Shown piece after piece: positions 46,895 to 58,735 of a DNA stretch of 64,000 bases. The DNA lies in contig NC_069132.1 of NCBI RefSeq assembly GCF_026914265.1, positions 28,576,932-28,640,931 of the forward strand. Direction: 5' to 3'. The notes beneath the pieces were generated by a model that made no database searches, was not told the DNA's origin, and was given only the letters and a program-made list of their open reading frames with translations. Every line of letters begins with the position of its first letter. Position 1 is the stretch's first letter. This DNA comes from Mya arenaria (Eukaryota > Mollusca > Bivalvia > Myida > Myidae). A program made the position numbers and the translations under genes.

Positions 46895-47121
46895 GGCCGC
46901 CTGTTCAGAACGTTGTTAAAGTTAAAAACGTGATTAACGGGATCTTTGCTAACTTTTGAACGTGATCTATTTGATGATATGATCCTCTATCTAAAAAGAA
47001 CAATTACAGCTGATACAGTCGTCTCAAATCTTGTTTGAAATACAGCAGGTCACATGTGTAACCATTAAGCTTCCTGAGCGATTTGAACGTTAAAAATGAT
47101 GATGTTTAGAACGATATTTAG
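46895..47121. repeat. Interspersed repeat (CCGCCTGTTCAGAACGTTG type)
   Basis: It starts GGGCCGCCTGTTCAGAACGT then TGTTAAAGTT and ends near GAACGTTAAAAATGATGATG then TTTAGAACG. The AACGTTnAA word recurs at both ends in inverted sense. It abuts the next repeat directly. Similar sequence is familiar from many lophotrochozoan genomes, but the family is not certain. Confidence 0.45.
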
Positions 47122-47356
47122 TTAAAGTGACACTCTTATTCAAATCAAGCTACATTGCACAGTGGTTACAACACTGAACTGCAATTCTGGTGACACGGGT
47201 TCGAACCCGATCTCCGACACATTTTTTTCTTTTCATTTTGTAACTTTTTTTTACAATTATGATATCAAAGCGTAACACATTCTATTAAATAATTTTCCTG
47301 AGATTCGTTACAGAAAAAAAACTTTTTGGTGCCAATCTGGTGTACTGTCCCTTTAA
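47122..47356 (+). mobile_element. Short element with inverted ends and a tRNA-like interior
   Basis: The ends TTAAAGTGACACT (47122) and ACTGTCCCTTTAA (ending 47356) are inverted repeats with two mismatches, like a 235-bp MITE. Inside, about 47155-47220 resembles a tRNA: an A-box-like TTGCACAGTGGTTAC and an exact B-box-like GGGTTCGAACCC. The anticodon arm pairs poorly and no acceptor stem forms, so it is not a working tRNA gene. Confidence 0.6.
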
Positions 47357-47689
47357 TGCTCATTTCTTTTAAAATTAACTCGGTATCCTTCATAAGAACA
47401 ATTGTTTGTGAGATTTTTGTCATCATTTTTGGAATATCAAACAATATTATTTATTGTGATGAATCTTATCTGTAAGTAAGAGTGCAAAACGTTCAGTGAT
47501 TTACAGTTACAGATCAGTATAATTGGTGCTTGCTTGGTTTTGTTTGTTTGTGTGCTTTTTTGTTTTCATATTGGCAATTAAATCAAGTATGGCTTAAAGT
47601 CAGAATAAACTTCAGTAAAAAAATTCACCCCCGTAACTAAACTATCGATAAATTGTTTTGCCTATTAGTTAACCCACGACTTATGCCCG

Positions 47690-48310
47690 GGTCACATCCT
47701 TGCTACGTACGAGTAGGTTTTCAGTCGAAATTAAGCATGAAGTGAGGAGTCCGTACCGTGACACTGTTGACTCTTGCGAGAATCATGTGGATTTTCTAGA
47801 GGACTCGGGGACTCGGTAAAAGTGTTAAAAATGTCTCACCGAGCTCGGGAATTCTCGCCTAGCTCGTTGACTTTTACGAAGTCGGGGCAGCTCGCAAGCG
47901 TCCCAATAGAGCTTGTGCGGGCATCGCACGATGTCCTCGCGGATCTGGAACACCCCGTAAGGCCCGTAAGAGTTTGCCAATGCTCGCACGGTTTGTTTTG
48001 CAGGGAGTTGCACACAGTCAACGTACACTACGTACACCAGACGGGGGACGTGCGATGTCCGCACGTGGCACGCAGGGCAATTCGTTCACCGTAAGATACA
48101 GTTACATTGACAATCCAATGTGGTATAAAGTCAAGAATTCATTCTCATATTTCACGAATTGTCTGCGATGTCCGTACAGATGATCCTGCAATTGCACCCT
48201 ACAAAACCCTCCAGGCATGTGACTAGAAGCTACGACTGTACGGAGACCGTACGGATTGTCAAAGTCGGATATGTGACCGAGGCATTTGATTATTCCGACA
48301 GCATTCATGG
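47690..48310. repeat. CpG-rich degenerate repeat block upstream of TMED10
   Basis: Words such as CTCGGGGACTCGG, GCTCGCACGG, GATGTCCGCACG, GATGTCCGTACAG and GACCGTACGGATTGTC recur irregularly on both strands. ORFs here on both strands come from composition. It differs from the 42.2-kb block in its words but has the same character of short degenerate CpG-bearing units. Confidence 0.45.
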
Positions 48311-48848
48311 CAACTTATTTATCATATAACGTGATTCTGCTTCGGTCAGGCCGTTTTGTCGGGACATTTTCACGTATCGAACTCGGCTGTGGAATAAAAT
48401 GCAAACGTTTGGAGAATTGGTCTCGGTTGTGGAACCGACCATAAATTTGTGTCGAACAAAATTGCATAGACGAAACAGTCACCATAATTATGGTTTGCTC
48501 CTCGGGCTGAACATATATCAAATGACAGGAGTCGCGATCTGCTGATCTGTGTCAATGAAATGCTTTGCATTAATTTTGCTGAAAATATTGTTTGCAGCGC
48601 ACTATTCAGAAACGTTTGTAAACCTCATGTGTAAATGTAAAATATAAGACTCTTTAGGCTCAAGTATTTTATCCGACTTTTCTAATCGATTCATTTATTT
48701 GATTCAATCGGAAAGAATGGAGCAGAGTCCGGAAGTAAACGTGTTTGTACGAGCAAATACGGAAAATACCGAATGCCACGTACCAAACGTGCATGAAAAT
48801 AATTCCAAATATTTCTGTTTGTGTTGTTAATTTGCATTATATTTTACA

Positions 48849-51800
48849 ATGGACATAACCTATATAGTGTGCCTTATCATAGGCATTTGTTTAGTTAATG
48901 TAGACGCTTTAATGTTTCATGTATCTCCAAACCAAAAGAAGTGTTTGAAAGAAGAAATTCACAAGGATGTTTTGGTTACCGGCGAATATGTCTTAGACGA
49001 TGCCCCTGGCCACAAAACTAACTTGGCTGTAAGATATTACAATCACTTACACAATGAATATCATTTGTTGACTACCCAATGTAAATTATATCTAAACATA
49101 TGTTCACCTTTGTTTTTAAATGTCAATTTTGCATTTTCTGTACCCCACCCATTATTGCAACAGTTCTGTGTAATCTAATTGTTGTTTATTTAAGCGACAT
49201 TTAGCAATGTTTGGAAATAATAAACATGGTCACTTTCGTCATGTTAATGTTCTACAGTTCATAGAATCAGATTCTTGGGCAAATGTGCTTTCAATGAGGA
49301 ACACAAAGGATAAAGGTTTGCCATATTGCACCAGAGAAATCAACCTGTACTGCCCTAAGCATAGTTTCATCAGTAGGTCTGCCACCACACCATTCTTGAG
49401 TATGAATTAAAACTAAGATGGAATTGGTTGGCTGATAACTGAATTAAGAGGGATACTTTGATCTTTTTTTCCCGTATAGCCTTCCTGTTCAATTTTGCTG
49501 ATTATGACCTAGTCTAAAATAATAGATGTGTTATACAGGATTCTTCCAATCCCTAATGTCTTAACGGGTTTGTGCAAAAAACGTGTGTGTGTGGGGGGGA
49601 ATATTGAAATTGTATTTAGTGAGATATTTTATGTTTAGAATGGATAATAAAGGTTTATATACATATTTTACCCTATATGTGCAAAGCTATTTTGCACAAA
49701 ACAAGCAGTAAATGATTTACCTTTCCAATTAAACGAAACTTGACTGACACAGACAACAATTTTGTAAAGCGGAACAACTCGACCCAATCTTAATGACTTG
49801 GCCACCTCCGACAAGCCTCGTGATAGACCTCGTAAATACAGTTGTAACAACTCGGCCATGGCCGAAGTGTTCCGATTGTTGTAAAACTGTGAACTGCAGC
49901 CTTGCAGGTGCCCTTCATGTGTATATCGTTATGTTTTGACAGAATGAAATGAAGAAAAACCCATCAAACTCATAACCATTCGTTGGATATTTTTTTTTTT
50001 TGTGTACGGAACTAATATAAAATAACATTATCTGGTAATATTTCTTGTTTTTATGATATATTATAGATGCAATTTGCTTTAACCTGGAATCCCTAGCGGA
50101 ATTACTACCCACTTTGGTACAAAACAATTTGTACGTGAAGGATTTGCCATATAAAAAATCATAAAAAAATCTGTCGACTTACAATTATTTGGACTCCTAT
50201 GACCGTGCAGGACCGGTTCAACAGGGTTAATTTTATTTTTTAAAAAGGGGCTAATTTCTCTAAGTATTTAGTATAAAACATGTAAATCTGATCAACAATT
50301 TTCTGTGAAAATTAATTTAAACAACACATGACAGGACAATTTGGGATTACACAGATGGATGAGGGACAGCATATTAACCCCTTCACCTCCTTCCCCCCTT
50401 CAGTTTTTTATTTCAAAATCTGTCAAAATTTCATTACGTAACTGTGTATTTGCATACAGTCAGCTATGTGCTTGCATGTGCTTGCATGATTAAATCCCGA
50501 TTCTATGTCCAACATAAAGTACCGGTAGATAACAGGAATTATTAAGATAAGAGAAAAAATGCTAATTTTGTAACTTTGCTGAGCAGTACTCATGTGTGTT
50601 TTGATTTCAGGTGACAGACACTAAGGGTCACATACTGTACAGTAAAGAGGATGCATCCAAGGGAAAGTTTGCATTTACAACAGAAGAATATGACATGTTT
50701 GAAGTGTGCTTTGAAACCAAAATGGCAGCAGGTAATGCTTGGTTTTGGGAGAGTTTCAAAATGTAAACAACTATTATTGCAAGTACAAATCAAAGTTATT
50801 TTTCTGTATAAATAAGTTATTTTTAGGTAAAACAAATCATTAACATTAACATGTACATTGTACTGTGCTTTAAGTGGGGAAATATTTTGCTAAAAATACA
50901 TTTGTAATATCATGCTGATTATTGAGTCTCGGTTCATGATTTTATCATTTTCAGGAGGCCAAGGTCAGGACAGAGCCGTATCTCTGGACATGAAGCACGG
51001 AGTAGAGGCAAAGAGCTATGATGATGTAAGTACTGTTTGCATTCAGATAGATGGGATTCTGCAAAGAACATCAGTCTATTGGTGACTATCTTGTCATAGT
51101 CGTTGTCGGGCATGAGTATCAACCTTATTAAGTCTCTTTTTCCTGAACTTTTTAGAAGAGCTAGGTGAATTAATGAATATGTTGTAAAATCTATTTAAGG
51201 AATAATTTCTTTTTCGATCTGTTGGAAACCTGTGCATCAGTTTGATAACAGGTCTATAAATAAGAATTAAAGTATTGAGCATGTGTCAAAAATATTTTAT
51301 GATGAATGAATAATAAAGTTTCAATTAATATATGATATGTTACAGCTCGCTAAGGCAGAGAAGTTGAAACCTCTTGAAGTTGAGCTGCGAAGATTGGAAG
51401 ATCTCTCGAAATCAATTGTGGATGATTTCGCCTACATGAGGGCAAGGGAGGAAGAGATGAGAGATACAAATGGTAGGAAGAGGGAGGTTTTTTTTATCTT
51501 CTTCAAGTGGTGTTACAGAAACATTACAAATGCTCCAGATCTTTCCTTGTCAGAGTCAATGTTAGCCAATCTAAGCTTATCATATCCACTATATGCTATG
51601 AAGCAATTGCAAAAATAAGAGATGACTGCCAAATATCACTGCTTTGAAGTTGTGGTTTTGCGTAAACCAAATGGAACTGGACACAGTATTGCTTTTTTAT
51701 TGAAATTCATATGCACTTGTCTGAGACAATAAGGATCTTAACAGCTCAAACATAATATGTTGTATCTAAACTGGGACTTACATGTAACACAACTGGGTTT

Positions 51801-52542
51801 GGACGCAAATCCCAATTATATTGTGTTTCAAATTGGGAACGTTCTAATTAAAATCTGTCCAGTATTCTAACTTAACCGTCGTTCATAGTCTGCAGAATAA
51901 CAAAATTAATACAATTAACAATAACTATCCTCGGTTTGTCATCTAGTCCATATTTAATAGTCAATTCATCAACAAATTCATATTGTGCAACGTTGACCTC
52001 CAAATATGACATTCAACTATGTAATGAGATGACAAAAGCCAAACTACACTTTCAAATGAAGCTTAACAATTATGTTTAGATTGATTTCCCATTAATAATA
52101 ACAACATGTTGCTGTGAAGTCCCCAACATATAACCTTGACCTTCAAGTGTGACCTTGACTTGAGATTTGAGCTGCTGCGCAAACGTTATAGTGACACACC
52201 TTACCATGGTGCTCTACAAAACTATAAAGGTTAATTGAAATTCCATCAATGCTAACAAAAATATGATTGAGACATAAAGTTTTGCATTGAAGTCCATGTT
52301 GTATAATGTTGACTTCTGAAGTGTGATCTTTTCCTTTGAAAACTTTTTTTTTATTTTTACGTATAATTTTAAAAATGTTTAAATCCTTGGAAACTCATAA
52401 ATTCATTTACCTTGTTTCAGAGTCTACCCACTCCAGAGTGATGTACTTTAGCCTGTTTTCAATGCTGTGTCTTCTCGGCTTGGCCACCTGGCAGGTGCTA
52501 TATCTTCGACGATACTTCAAGGCCAAGAAACTCATTGAATAA
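48849..52542 (+). CDS. TMED10: TMED10, p24-delta cargo receptor, complete five-exon gene
   Basis: TMED10 cycles between ER and Golgi in COPI and COPII vesicles and sorts cargo such as GPI-anchored proteins. Exons: 48849-49028, 50611-50731, 50955-51025, 51346-51472, 52421-52542; 621 nt, 206 aa (human 219), all GT-AG with matching phases. Layout: signal peptide (1-20, ending VNVDA); GOLD domain ([49 protein letters not shown]) with its Cys pair; coiled coil ([20 protein letters not shown]); one membrane span ([20 protein letters not shown]); and the cytosolic tail [11 protein letters not shown] with an aromatic pair for COPII and dilysine for COPI. The human family protein is nearly the same over the coil and tail. 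Intron 1 contains a TIR element (49510-50195). Confidence 0.95.
49510..50195 (-). mobile_element. Non-autonomous TIR element (TAGTCYAAA ends), copy 2, in TMED10 intron 1
   Basis: Reverse-oriented relative of 13881-14535. It begins TAGTCTAAAATAATAG on the plus strand and ends TTATTTGGACT. Flanks ATTATGACC (49501-49509) and CCTATGACC (50196-50204) agree at 7 of 9 positions and look like an aged target duplication. On the minus strand 49668-49859 stays open and reads [19 protein letters not shown], like the matching part of copy 1. Confidence 0.7.
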
Positions 52543-54486
52543 AGCCCACCAAGAGCTCATTCAGGGACATCAAGGCCTTTCTTATCAACGAGCATATTGC
52601 AAATTATTTTACAAAAGAAAACAAATTCAACATTCAGTTTTGTAATGCAAAATGTGTTTAATATAAGGAATTCATGCACTCAAATCACTTATTAATTTTT
52701 TTCATATTATTTGAAGTATTTCATCTCTTGTGAACAAGAAAACGTAATTGTACTTGTATGAAGGGTAAGTTGTTGTTTTCTCGTTGATAAGCTACCCGGT
52801 CCATCTCACATACATGCAGCTTACATCTTCAACGGTATCCATATCATCGTTACATTTAGGAAAAGTTTTTGAAATTATGAAATTAGCTTACATAGTTTGT
52901 GCAAGATTGATAAATTTGATATTGTACAGTGCAGAAATAATGTATTTAAATATTGAAAACACCTCATGGTCTGATTATTTGTGTGAAGCAGAGTATGTGT
53001 ATACATGTATTTTATTCAATTGATGGGGTTTAAAGACACGAGAACCTAATAAGATTTATAGAAAATTTGGTGGCAAGTTATTTCAATGTTTACAAAACAT
53101 TGCAATCATGAATATATACAAAACATTTTAGTAAATTTTTGTGCTCAAAGTTTGGTTATGGTTATGGAATAGGAACAAGGCAAAAGTGTATTTATACCTT
53201 ATTGATTACTTGCTAATTTTAGGTTTTTAGTTAGAATTACAATGGCCACAGGTCTTACATTTAAGGTTAAATTCGTTTTGATTTTTTTGGTGAAAAATGC
53301 TTCACAAGTACCATGATATGTCAACCAATGGAGGAAAAAACTCCCTATATCTTTGTGTGCCTTTCAATGGAAGTCGATCATGTTTGTTTGGATGAAGAGA
53401 GTGTATATTTATACCTATTGTTCTATTTCTTGTTTCAAATTGCAATACTATTTAGTTTTTAAACGATCTTGCAAATTATCAACCTTATTTTTAAATATTG
53501 TATATTTTCCCTTTCATTGCACTGTTTAGTAAGTAAACCTATTGCTTATAAATAAATTTGGCTTCAGGAGCACATAAAGTTAGATTTTATCATAATATAT
53601 ATTTTATAATAATTTTCATAATGCCATTTAATTTACTGTTGTATTACATTGAGACTAATTCAGCAGAAGTGTTCATCTTGTGTTCTTGCAGTGAAGAAGA
53701 GTAAAGCAAATCTATTCTAAATTTTGATAGGCCACACATTTTACATTAATTATAGTCATGATAATGCTGTCATCTTACAGTGCATGTTTAGGCACAGTGT
53801 ATCTACAAGGATTTGTGAGATGTACATAATATATTTTTTCTTTTAATCATTGTCCTGTTTGTACATAATGTATATTTATACATGTATGTATGCATTTGAT
53901 TGACTCAGCTGTTTGGTTTGTATTTTAAGTCATTTTGATGTGTGTTTGATATTGTCACTGAGGGAAAGTGGCGTGTTTACGTATGTAGGGAAACTTGAGT
54001 GAAATGGATAATTTGTTTTCAGCATTCCCTTTGTATAAACCCATAACAACGTGAAAATGGAAGAATTAAAAGTAAAGAATGTTTTGAATTGTTTTTTTTT
54101 TTCATCATTTAGAACATTATATATATTGGACATCAAGATTTCTTGAATTCTTGTTTTTGTATATGTATCTATAAAATCTAGGTCACACTCGATTATTGGT
54201 ATAGTCAAAATGTAGGCACTAGGTCAACTGTTTGTAAATTTCAACAAATAAGACAACCCACACTTTACTTTATCTTCACGAAACTTCTTCAAAATGTCTG
54301 TTGCAATGAACACTGTCAATTTTCACAAGTGTTTTGCCTTTCATGAGTTAAGTACACTATACAAATATGTTCACTAATGTCCTACGATGATTTTGGAATG
54401 TACGCTGGATAATCTTTTTTTTTTTATAAAATCTATGTCCGTAACCCTAGCCTAACCCTAGGTGTATTTTGCTTTTAAAATAAATT
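52543..54486 (+). other. TMED10 3' UTR and downstream AT-rich sequence
   Basis: No coding sequence follows the TMED10 stop. A candidate AATAAA lies near 53550 (TATAAATAAATTTGG), which would give a 3' UTR of about 1 kb. A CCCTAGCCTAACCCTAGG segment at about 54444-54462 is telomere-like but far too short to mean anything by itself. Confidence 0.4.
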
Positions 54487-54608
54487 GCCTGCCTGCCAAC
54501 TGTTAGCTGGCTGTACATTGCCAGCTGGCTGCCAACTGTTAGCTGTGTACAGGCTGCCAGCTGGCTGCCAATTGTTAGCTGGCTGTCAATTGCCAGCTGG
54601 CAGCCGTA
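54487..54608. repeat. 18-bp minisatellite rich in CAGCTGGC
   Basis: About six to seven units of the GCCAACTGTTAGCTGGCT type. On the minus strand one frame repeats a six-residue unit (SQLTVG/SQLAxx). Units are partly self-complementary through CAGCTG. Confidence 0.8.
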
Positions 54609-55289
54609 CCCAAGGCGGCTGCCAAAGGGCGAGCTAGGCTCTTCATGGCTAAAAACGTTCGAGAACAACTACCGTCAAACTTGAGCTTGACACATCTTTT
54701 ACACTTATTCCGCAACGATAGAAAACAAATATATAAGTATATTGAAAAAACTTCAGGTTGTCCAAGGTCTAGTCTCCAAATGGTAAGGCCCTCATTCTGA
54801 AACCTATCATTGCCGAACGGAATTAAATCACATGCCTATTATGAAATGTATGAGTCATTTCACATTTTCGAGTAAAAAACTAAGCCACACAACGTAACTA
54901 TTTTGTCACATTTTCGATCCTATCTGAACCCGGTTTTAATGCGGGTTTTTGGATATATTTCAAATTATATTATTATTAAAGGCTTGGTTCTGCGGCATCT
55001 TGGTAACGCCACTCGATGTCGCATTATTGACAAATCTTGCACCTTTTCTTTGGACGTTTCTGGTCTGCTTCCGCTTCTATATAATGTCCTTCTAGAAAAA
55101 TTCAAAGCCACGGTAGGCCGGACCATGGATCTGTTTACAAGGGTGCTGTTTACTGACTGTGGAATCTCCAAGATTGTGGCGTCTCTGTTGACCTCAGCAT
55201 TCGTCTGCAAGGTTTTCATTAAGGAACGTTTGAGAAGGCTCTATAAACCATATGAAGAGGGTCAGACATGCGAGCAACGAAGGTGCGAA
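54609..55289. other. Stretch with unexplained overlapping ORFs
   Basis: A plus-strand frame (54903-55337, 144 aa) and a minus-strand frame (54965-55219, 84 aa, ending CRRTKPLIII) overlap. The stretch is GC-richer than its surroundings. Neither has a motif I recognise. The plus frame runs into the foldback arm, so its C-terminus is element sequence. Confidence 0.25.
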
Positions 55290-55681
55290 CTATGGCGTAC
55301 GATTAGGGTCTTTATTGCCGATGCAGCATCATGCTAATGTAAAATAAGCCGATGCTGCATCGGCAAAGCCCATGCAGCATCGGCAGGCTGAAGCAGCATC
55401 GACAGAGCATCATGCTGCATCGGCAAAATAATACTTGAGCATCATGCTCAAGAACAATAAAGACCCTTTCGTACAGGCTTATGTAAAATAAGTCGATGCA
55501 GCATCGGCAAAGCCTATGCACCATCGGCAGGCTGAAGCAGCATCGGCAGAGCATCATGCTGCATCGGCAAAATAATAATTGAGCATCATGCTCAAAAATA
55601 GAAGAATAAAGACCCTTTCGTACGCGCAATGCGCATAACTTTATGTTCAAAACTTTCAGGAACGCTATTTTTAGCATCGGC
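55290..55681 (+). repeat. Left arm of the foldback element
   Basis: It starts CTATGGCGTACGATTAGGG and ends GCTATTTTTAGCATCGGC. Its two internal sub-units of about 150 bp each end TAAAGACCCTTTCGTAC. Confidence 0.8.
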
Positions 55682-57102
55682 GCAACCAGGATGCCCGAGT
55701 AGAGATTTTCAATGTCTGATTTGGAACGCACTGGCAAATTTTGTGCAAGACGCAATACATCGCTGTTATCACGAAAACTCTTATATTTTTCGAGGCCATA
55801 CTAACAGAATCTATTTTAAAATTCGATTCAAAGTAAATCCTAAATTATGATAAATTATTTACTTTGTTGAACTTATTCGGAATCAATCCTTTACATTGTT
55901 AACGCTTTCTTTTTTGTATTCTTATAAATCATTTTTGTTTAGAATATTAGGCATAAACAAATAGTTATGTTTCCTGTAATTGCTCAAAAAAGAGGGGTTT
56001 TTTTTACTTTGGGCTATAAAAGATACGGTCGGAGGGTAAAGAAAACGATCGGTCATGTTACATGAAAGATACAATTATGTGCTACAAGATTTCGACTATT
56101 TTTTTATCTGGTTTTACATATGTATCATTATTTTATATGCATATGTTTTATTTCTTCACACGTTTATGAAATCTATATATTTTAATGGGTTTTTCCCGTT
56201 TTACCATATACATATTTATTATATTTGCATCAACTGCATGTCACACCACATGTATGATTTAACTATTCTTTGTTATATCCAGTTCTTGCTACGGTGTTGC
56301 AACGTTGTAAAACGCTGTAATTAGACTACACTAATGCACAACAGAAAAATGTATGTGATCAAATGTCTATAAAACGTAAGTATAAAATGATAATTATATT
56401 ATTAAACAATTAAACATGTCATAAACGATGGACAAAGCGATGGATAACTTGCCGATCAGATATCAATACCCCGCCGAGAAGGGCCATAAACAGGCAATAT
56501 CGCACAGTCCAATACACAGGTATTTGAACCTTTCAAAGGCGCTGAATTTTACATAAATGCTAAAAATTACCGAGATTGACGTATCCTATAATTTAACGGA
56601 AAAGTGCATTTGAAAGTACGTATTTCAGTTTCGCAGGAACTAAAATAATCAGATAATTAGAAATATGTTAAATTTAGACCTCTGTCTGTCCCTTCTTATT
56701 TCAATGTTATGAAGGTTATCAAATAAAACCAAAATGTAAATATGACATACACTTTTAAAAAACACTGGTCATAGATAAAATGCGTGTAGCCCAATCACGC
56801 TTAATAATGATAGATTTCTATTTATGAAAGATTAAAATGGTTTTGGTCTGGATAATTGATTAACGAAAAGAAAAACTATAATGTGTCTTCTGTACATGTA
56901 TATAATTATATTTTTGGGTCAAGTTGCAACTTGCTTGACCAGTTATATGGGATCTGCCCTTAACATACGAATTTAGACATAAACACGCGTCAAATGTATT
57001 TATTGTACCAAAAACAGATTTATATCCTCTTTAAATTTGTATTTATGAGTTTCTAATGGTCTGCATGCGCTGATTGCAATAAATTTGGATTAACCCTAAA
57101 GT

Positions 57103-57494
57103 GCCGATGCTAAAAATAGCACATAAAAAGTTATGCGCATTGCGCGTACGAAAGGGTTTTTATTGTTCTTGAGCATGATGCTCAATTATTATTTTGCCGA
57201 TGCAGCATGATGCTCTGCCGATGCTGCTTCAGCCTGTCGATGCTGCATGGGCTTTGCCGATGCTGCAGGGGCTTTGCCGATGCAGCATCGGCTTATTTTA
57301 CATTAGCGCGTACGAAAGGGTCTTTATTGTTCTTGAGCATGATGCTCAAGTATTATTTTGCAGATGCAGCATGATGCTCTGCCGATGCTGCTTCAGCCTG
57401 CCGATGCTGCATGGGCTTCGCCGATGCTGCATCGGCTTATTTTACATTAGCATGATGCTGCATCGGCAATAAAGACCCTAATCGTACGTCATAG
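57103..57494 (-). repeat. Right arm of the foldback element
   Basis: Inverted copy of 55290-55681; it starts GCCGATGCTAAAAATAGC and ends CGTACGTCATAG. Confidence 0.8.
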
Positions 57495-57944
57495 CGAAGC
57501 GAAACTTGGTGTTTCTTGGTGCCCCCCCCCCCCCCCCCAATATCGGAGAATAAAAGTAATACAATAGGCTACGGTAGATCTACGCTCAAAATGCATAATT
57601 ATGTATTATTTGTAAGCTACCCACCCCCACCCCCCTGCCAATAATTTCTGAAAACATTTCAATTTCGTTTCTGAGGGAGGGACGGATATCAAAAAGTTGT
57701 GCTACATCCAGCAAACGTCAATTCCTGGATGCGTCCCTGGTACCGGCATCCGAGATGACAGTTACACTGCCTAGGGAGGCCATGGAAAGTAAAACGAGCT
57801 AGCTGTACACATAAATATGACATGTTGCCGCAATTAATATAATCCTTTCTAAATATTCAATGACAAATATCCGATTCAATTATGGATATCTTTCGACAGG
57901 CGGCAATATTTAAACCGGAAAGCTAATCAAGCATGCCATTCAAC

Positions 57945-58154
57945 ATGGCGACAAAGGTTGGTGTTGATGTCAGTATATTTCACGAACACTCGACAATAGA
58001 AAAACGCAGTGCCACAATCTTCGCTGGAGTTTCATTCTTGCTAGGAGCAGTTGTCGGATGGGCGCTGAGGGGAGCTAGAATAGCGTACCTTAAAAAGAAA
58101 CATGAGTTTTTAAAGAGACAAACTAAGAAAACTGAAGCAGCACTAATGAAATGA
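57945..58154 (+). CDS. Single-TM microprotein 1 (69 aa)
   Basis: The preferred start is the second ATG (CAACATGGCG, good Kozak context); the ATG at 57933 would add MPFN. The protein begins MATKVGVDVSIFHEHSTIEK, then has a membrane span (ATIFAGVSFLLGAVVGWAL) with small residues spaced like a glycine zipper, then a highly basic helix (RIAYLKKKHEFLKRQTKK). Topology by the positive-inside rule is N-out/C-in, or it may be a mitochondrial tail. The TGA stop is followed 17 nt later by a strong donor (CAG|GTAAGC at 58171/58172), so the 3' UTR is probably spliced onto the exon carrying the second ORF. I do not recognise the family. Confidence 0.6.
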   Translation: MATKVGVDVSIFHEHSTIEKRSATIFAGVSFLLGAVVGWALRGARIAYLKKKHEFLKRQTKKTEAALMK

Positions 58155-58573
58155 CCTCATTTTTAACCCAGGTAAGCTGGACTTGATTTTATGCCCTACA
58201 TATTTTCGACTCAACCGATTTTTTTTTTTTAAAGCGTATCGTAATCAATAACATTTTACAGGTATTTTTACTTTCTTTCTTAAATAAATGCTGAGTTTTA
58301 TTTTATAGTTAGAGTGAACAATACTTAAAAGGTATTTTGTCAAGTTCGTGTGATTACCCAATCATGTTAAGTTACCGAATTGCCGCTTAAATTGTTTTTA
58401 CGTATTTACATTACTCTGGTATGTTGTTGGTTCAATTGTAGTAGTATTCTCAACAGTATACATGCACTTACTTTCGTGTGTAAACACGCTCTAGATACTT
58501 TTTTGGTCGCTGAACTGGTATTTTTTTTTTTAATGTGTCCGTTTCTTTTCGGGCTAGTATACATACTAACAAG

Positions 58574-58735
58574 ATGTCGGATATTGTTGACATTGAGATA
58601 GGAAAGGACGGTTTGGAAGTTGAAGCCAGTGGGACTGCTATTCTAGTTATTTCTGGTCTCGCATTTATTGCGGGGCTTGCTATTGGTGGCTATGTCGGCT
58701 TTAAGTTTGGAACAAAATGCGGAAAAAAGGATTAA
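58574..58735 (+). CDS. Single-TM microprotein 2 (53 aa)
   Basis: It begins MSDIVDIEIGKDGLEVEASG, an acidic N-terminus, then a membrane span (AILVISGLAFIAGLAIGGYV) with GxxxG-like spacing, then a basic tail (GFKFGTKCGKKD). The exon starts at 58558 after a T/C-rich tract ending GGGCTAG and ends at 58742 with a weak donor (AAAG|GTATAT), only seven bases past the stop. Together with the upstream ORF this looks like one transcript with two short frames, or two alternative first exons. It is an inverse-charge partner of microprotein 1 in layout (acidic N-terminus here, basic C-terminus in both). Function unknown. Confidence 0.55.
   Translation: MSDIVDIEIGKDGLEVEASGTAILVISGLAFIAGLAIGGYVGFKFGTKCGKKD

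Larger units (their letters stand above)
55290..57494. mobile_element. Foldback element with 392-bp inverted arms built from a 17-bp palindrome
   Basis: Left arm 55290-55681 and right arm 57103-57494 are inverted copies of equal length. Each contains two related sub-units made of repeated GCCGATGCNGCATCGGC-like palindromes, a GAGCATCATGCTC palindrome and a TAAAGACCCTTTCGTAC segment. A 4-bp duplication CGAA flanks it (55286-55289 and 57495-57498). The 1.4-kb interior (55682-57102) is AT-rich with no recognisable transposase, so it is non-autonomous. ORFs crossing the arms (55312-55755 minus, 57194-57472 plus) are readings of the repeat. Confidence 0.8.

Noticed and set aside
47155-47220. A possible tRNA gene with a perfect B box.
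   Set aside because: No acceptor stem and a poor anticodon arm; it sits inside a short repeat with inverted ends.
54444-54462. Telomere-like CCCTAGCCTAACCCTAGG.
   Set aside because: Too short and imperfect to be an interstitial telomere array.
54965-55219. A possible piggyBac-type zinc-finger remnant (KRPKKRCKIC-like in one minus frame).
   Set aside because: Only one CxxC is visible, the rest of the family pattern is missing, and no TTAA-flanked ends were found.
55312-55755. A 147-aa Cys-rich ORF (and its counterpart at 57194-57472).
   Set aside because: Both are readings through the palindromic foldback arms (CRCC-type repeats), not proteins.
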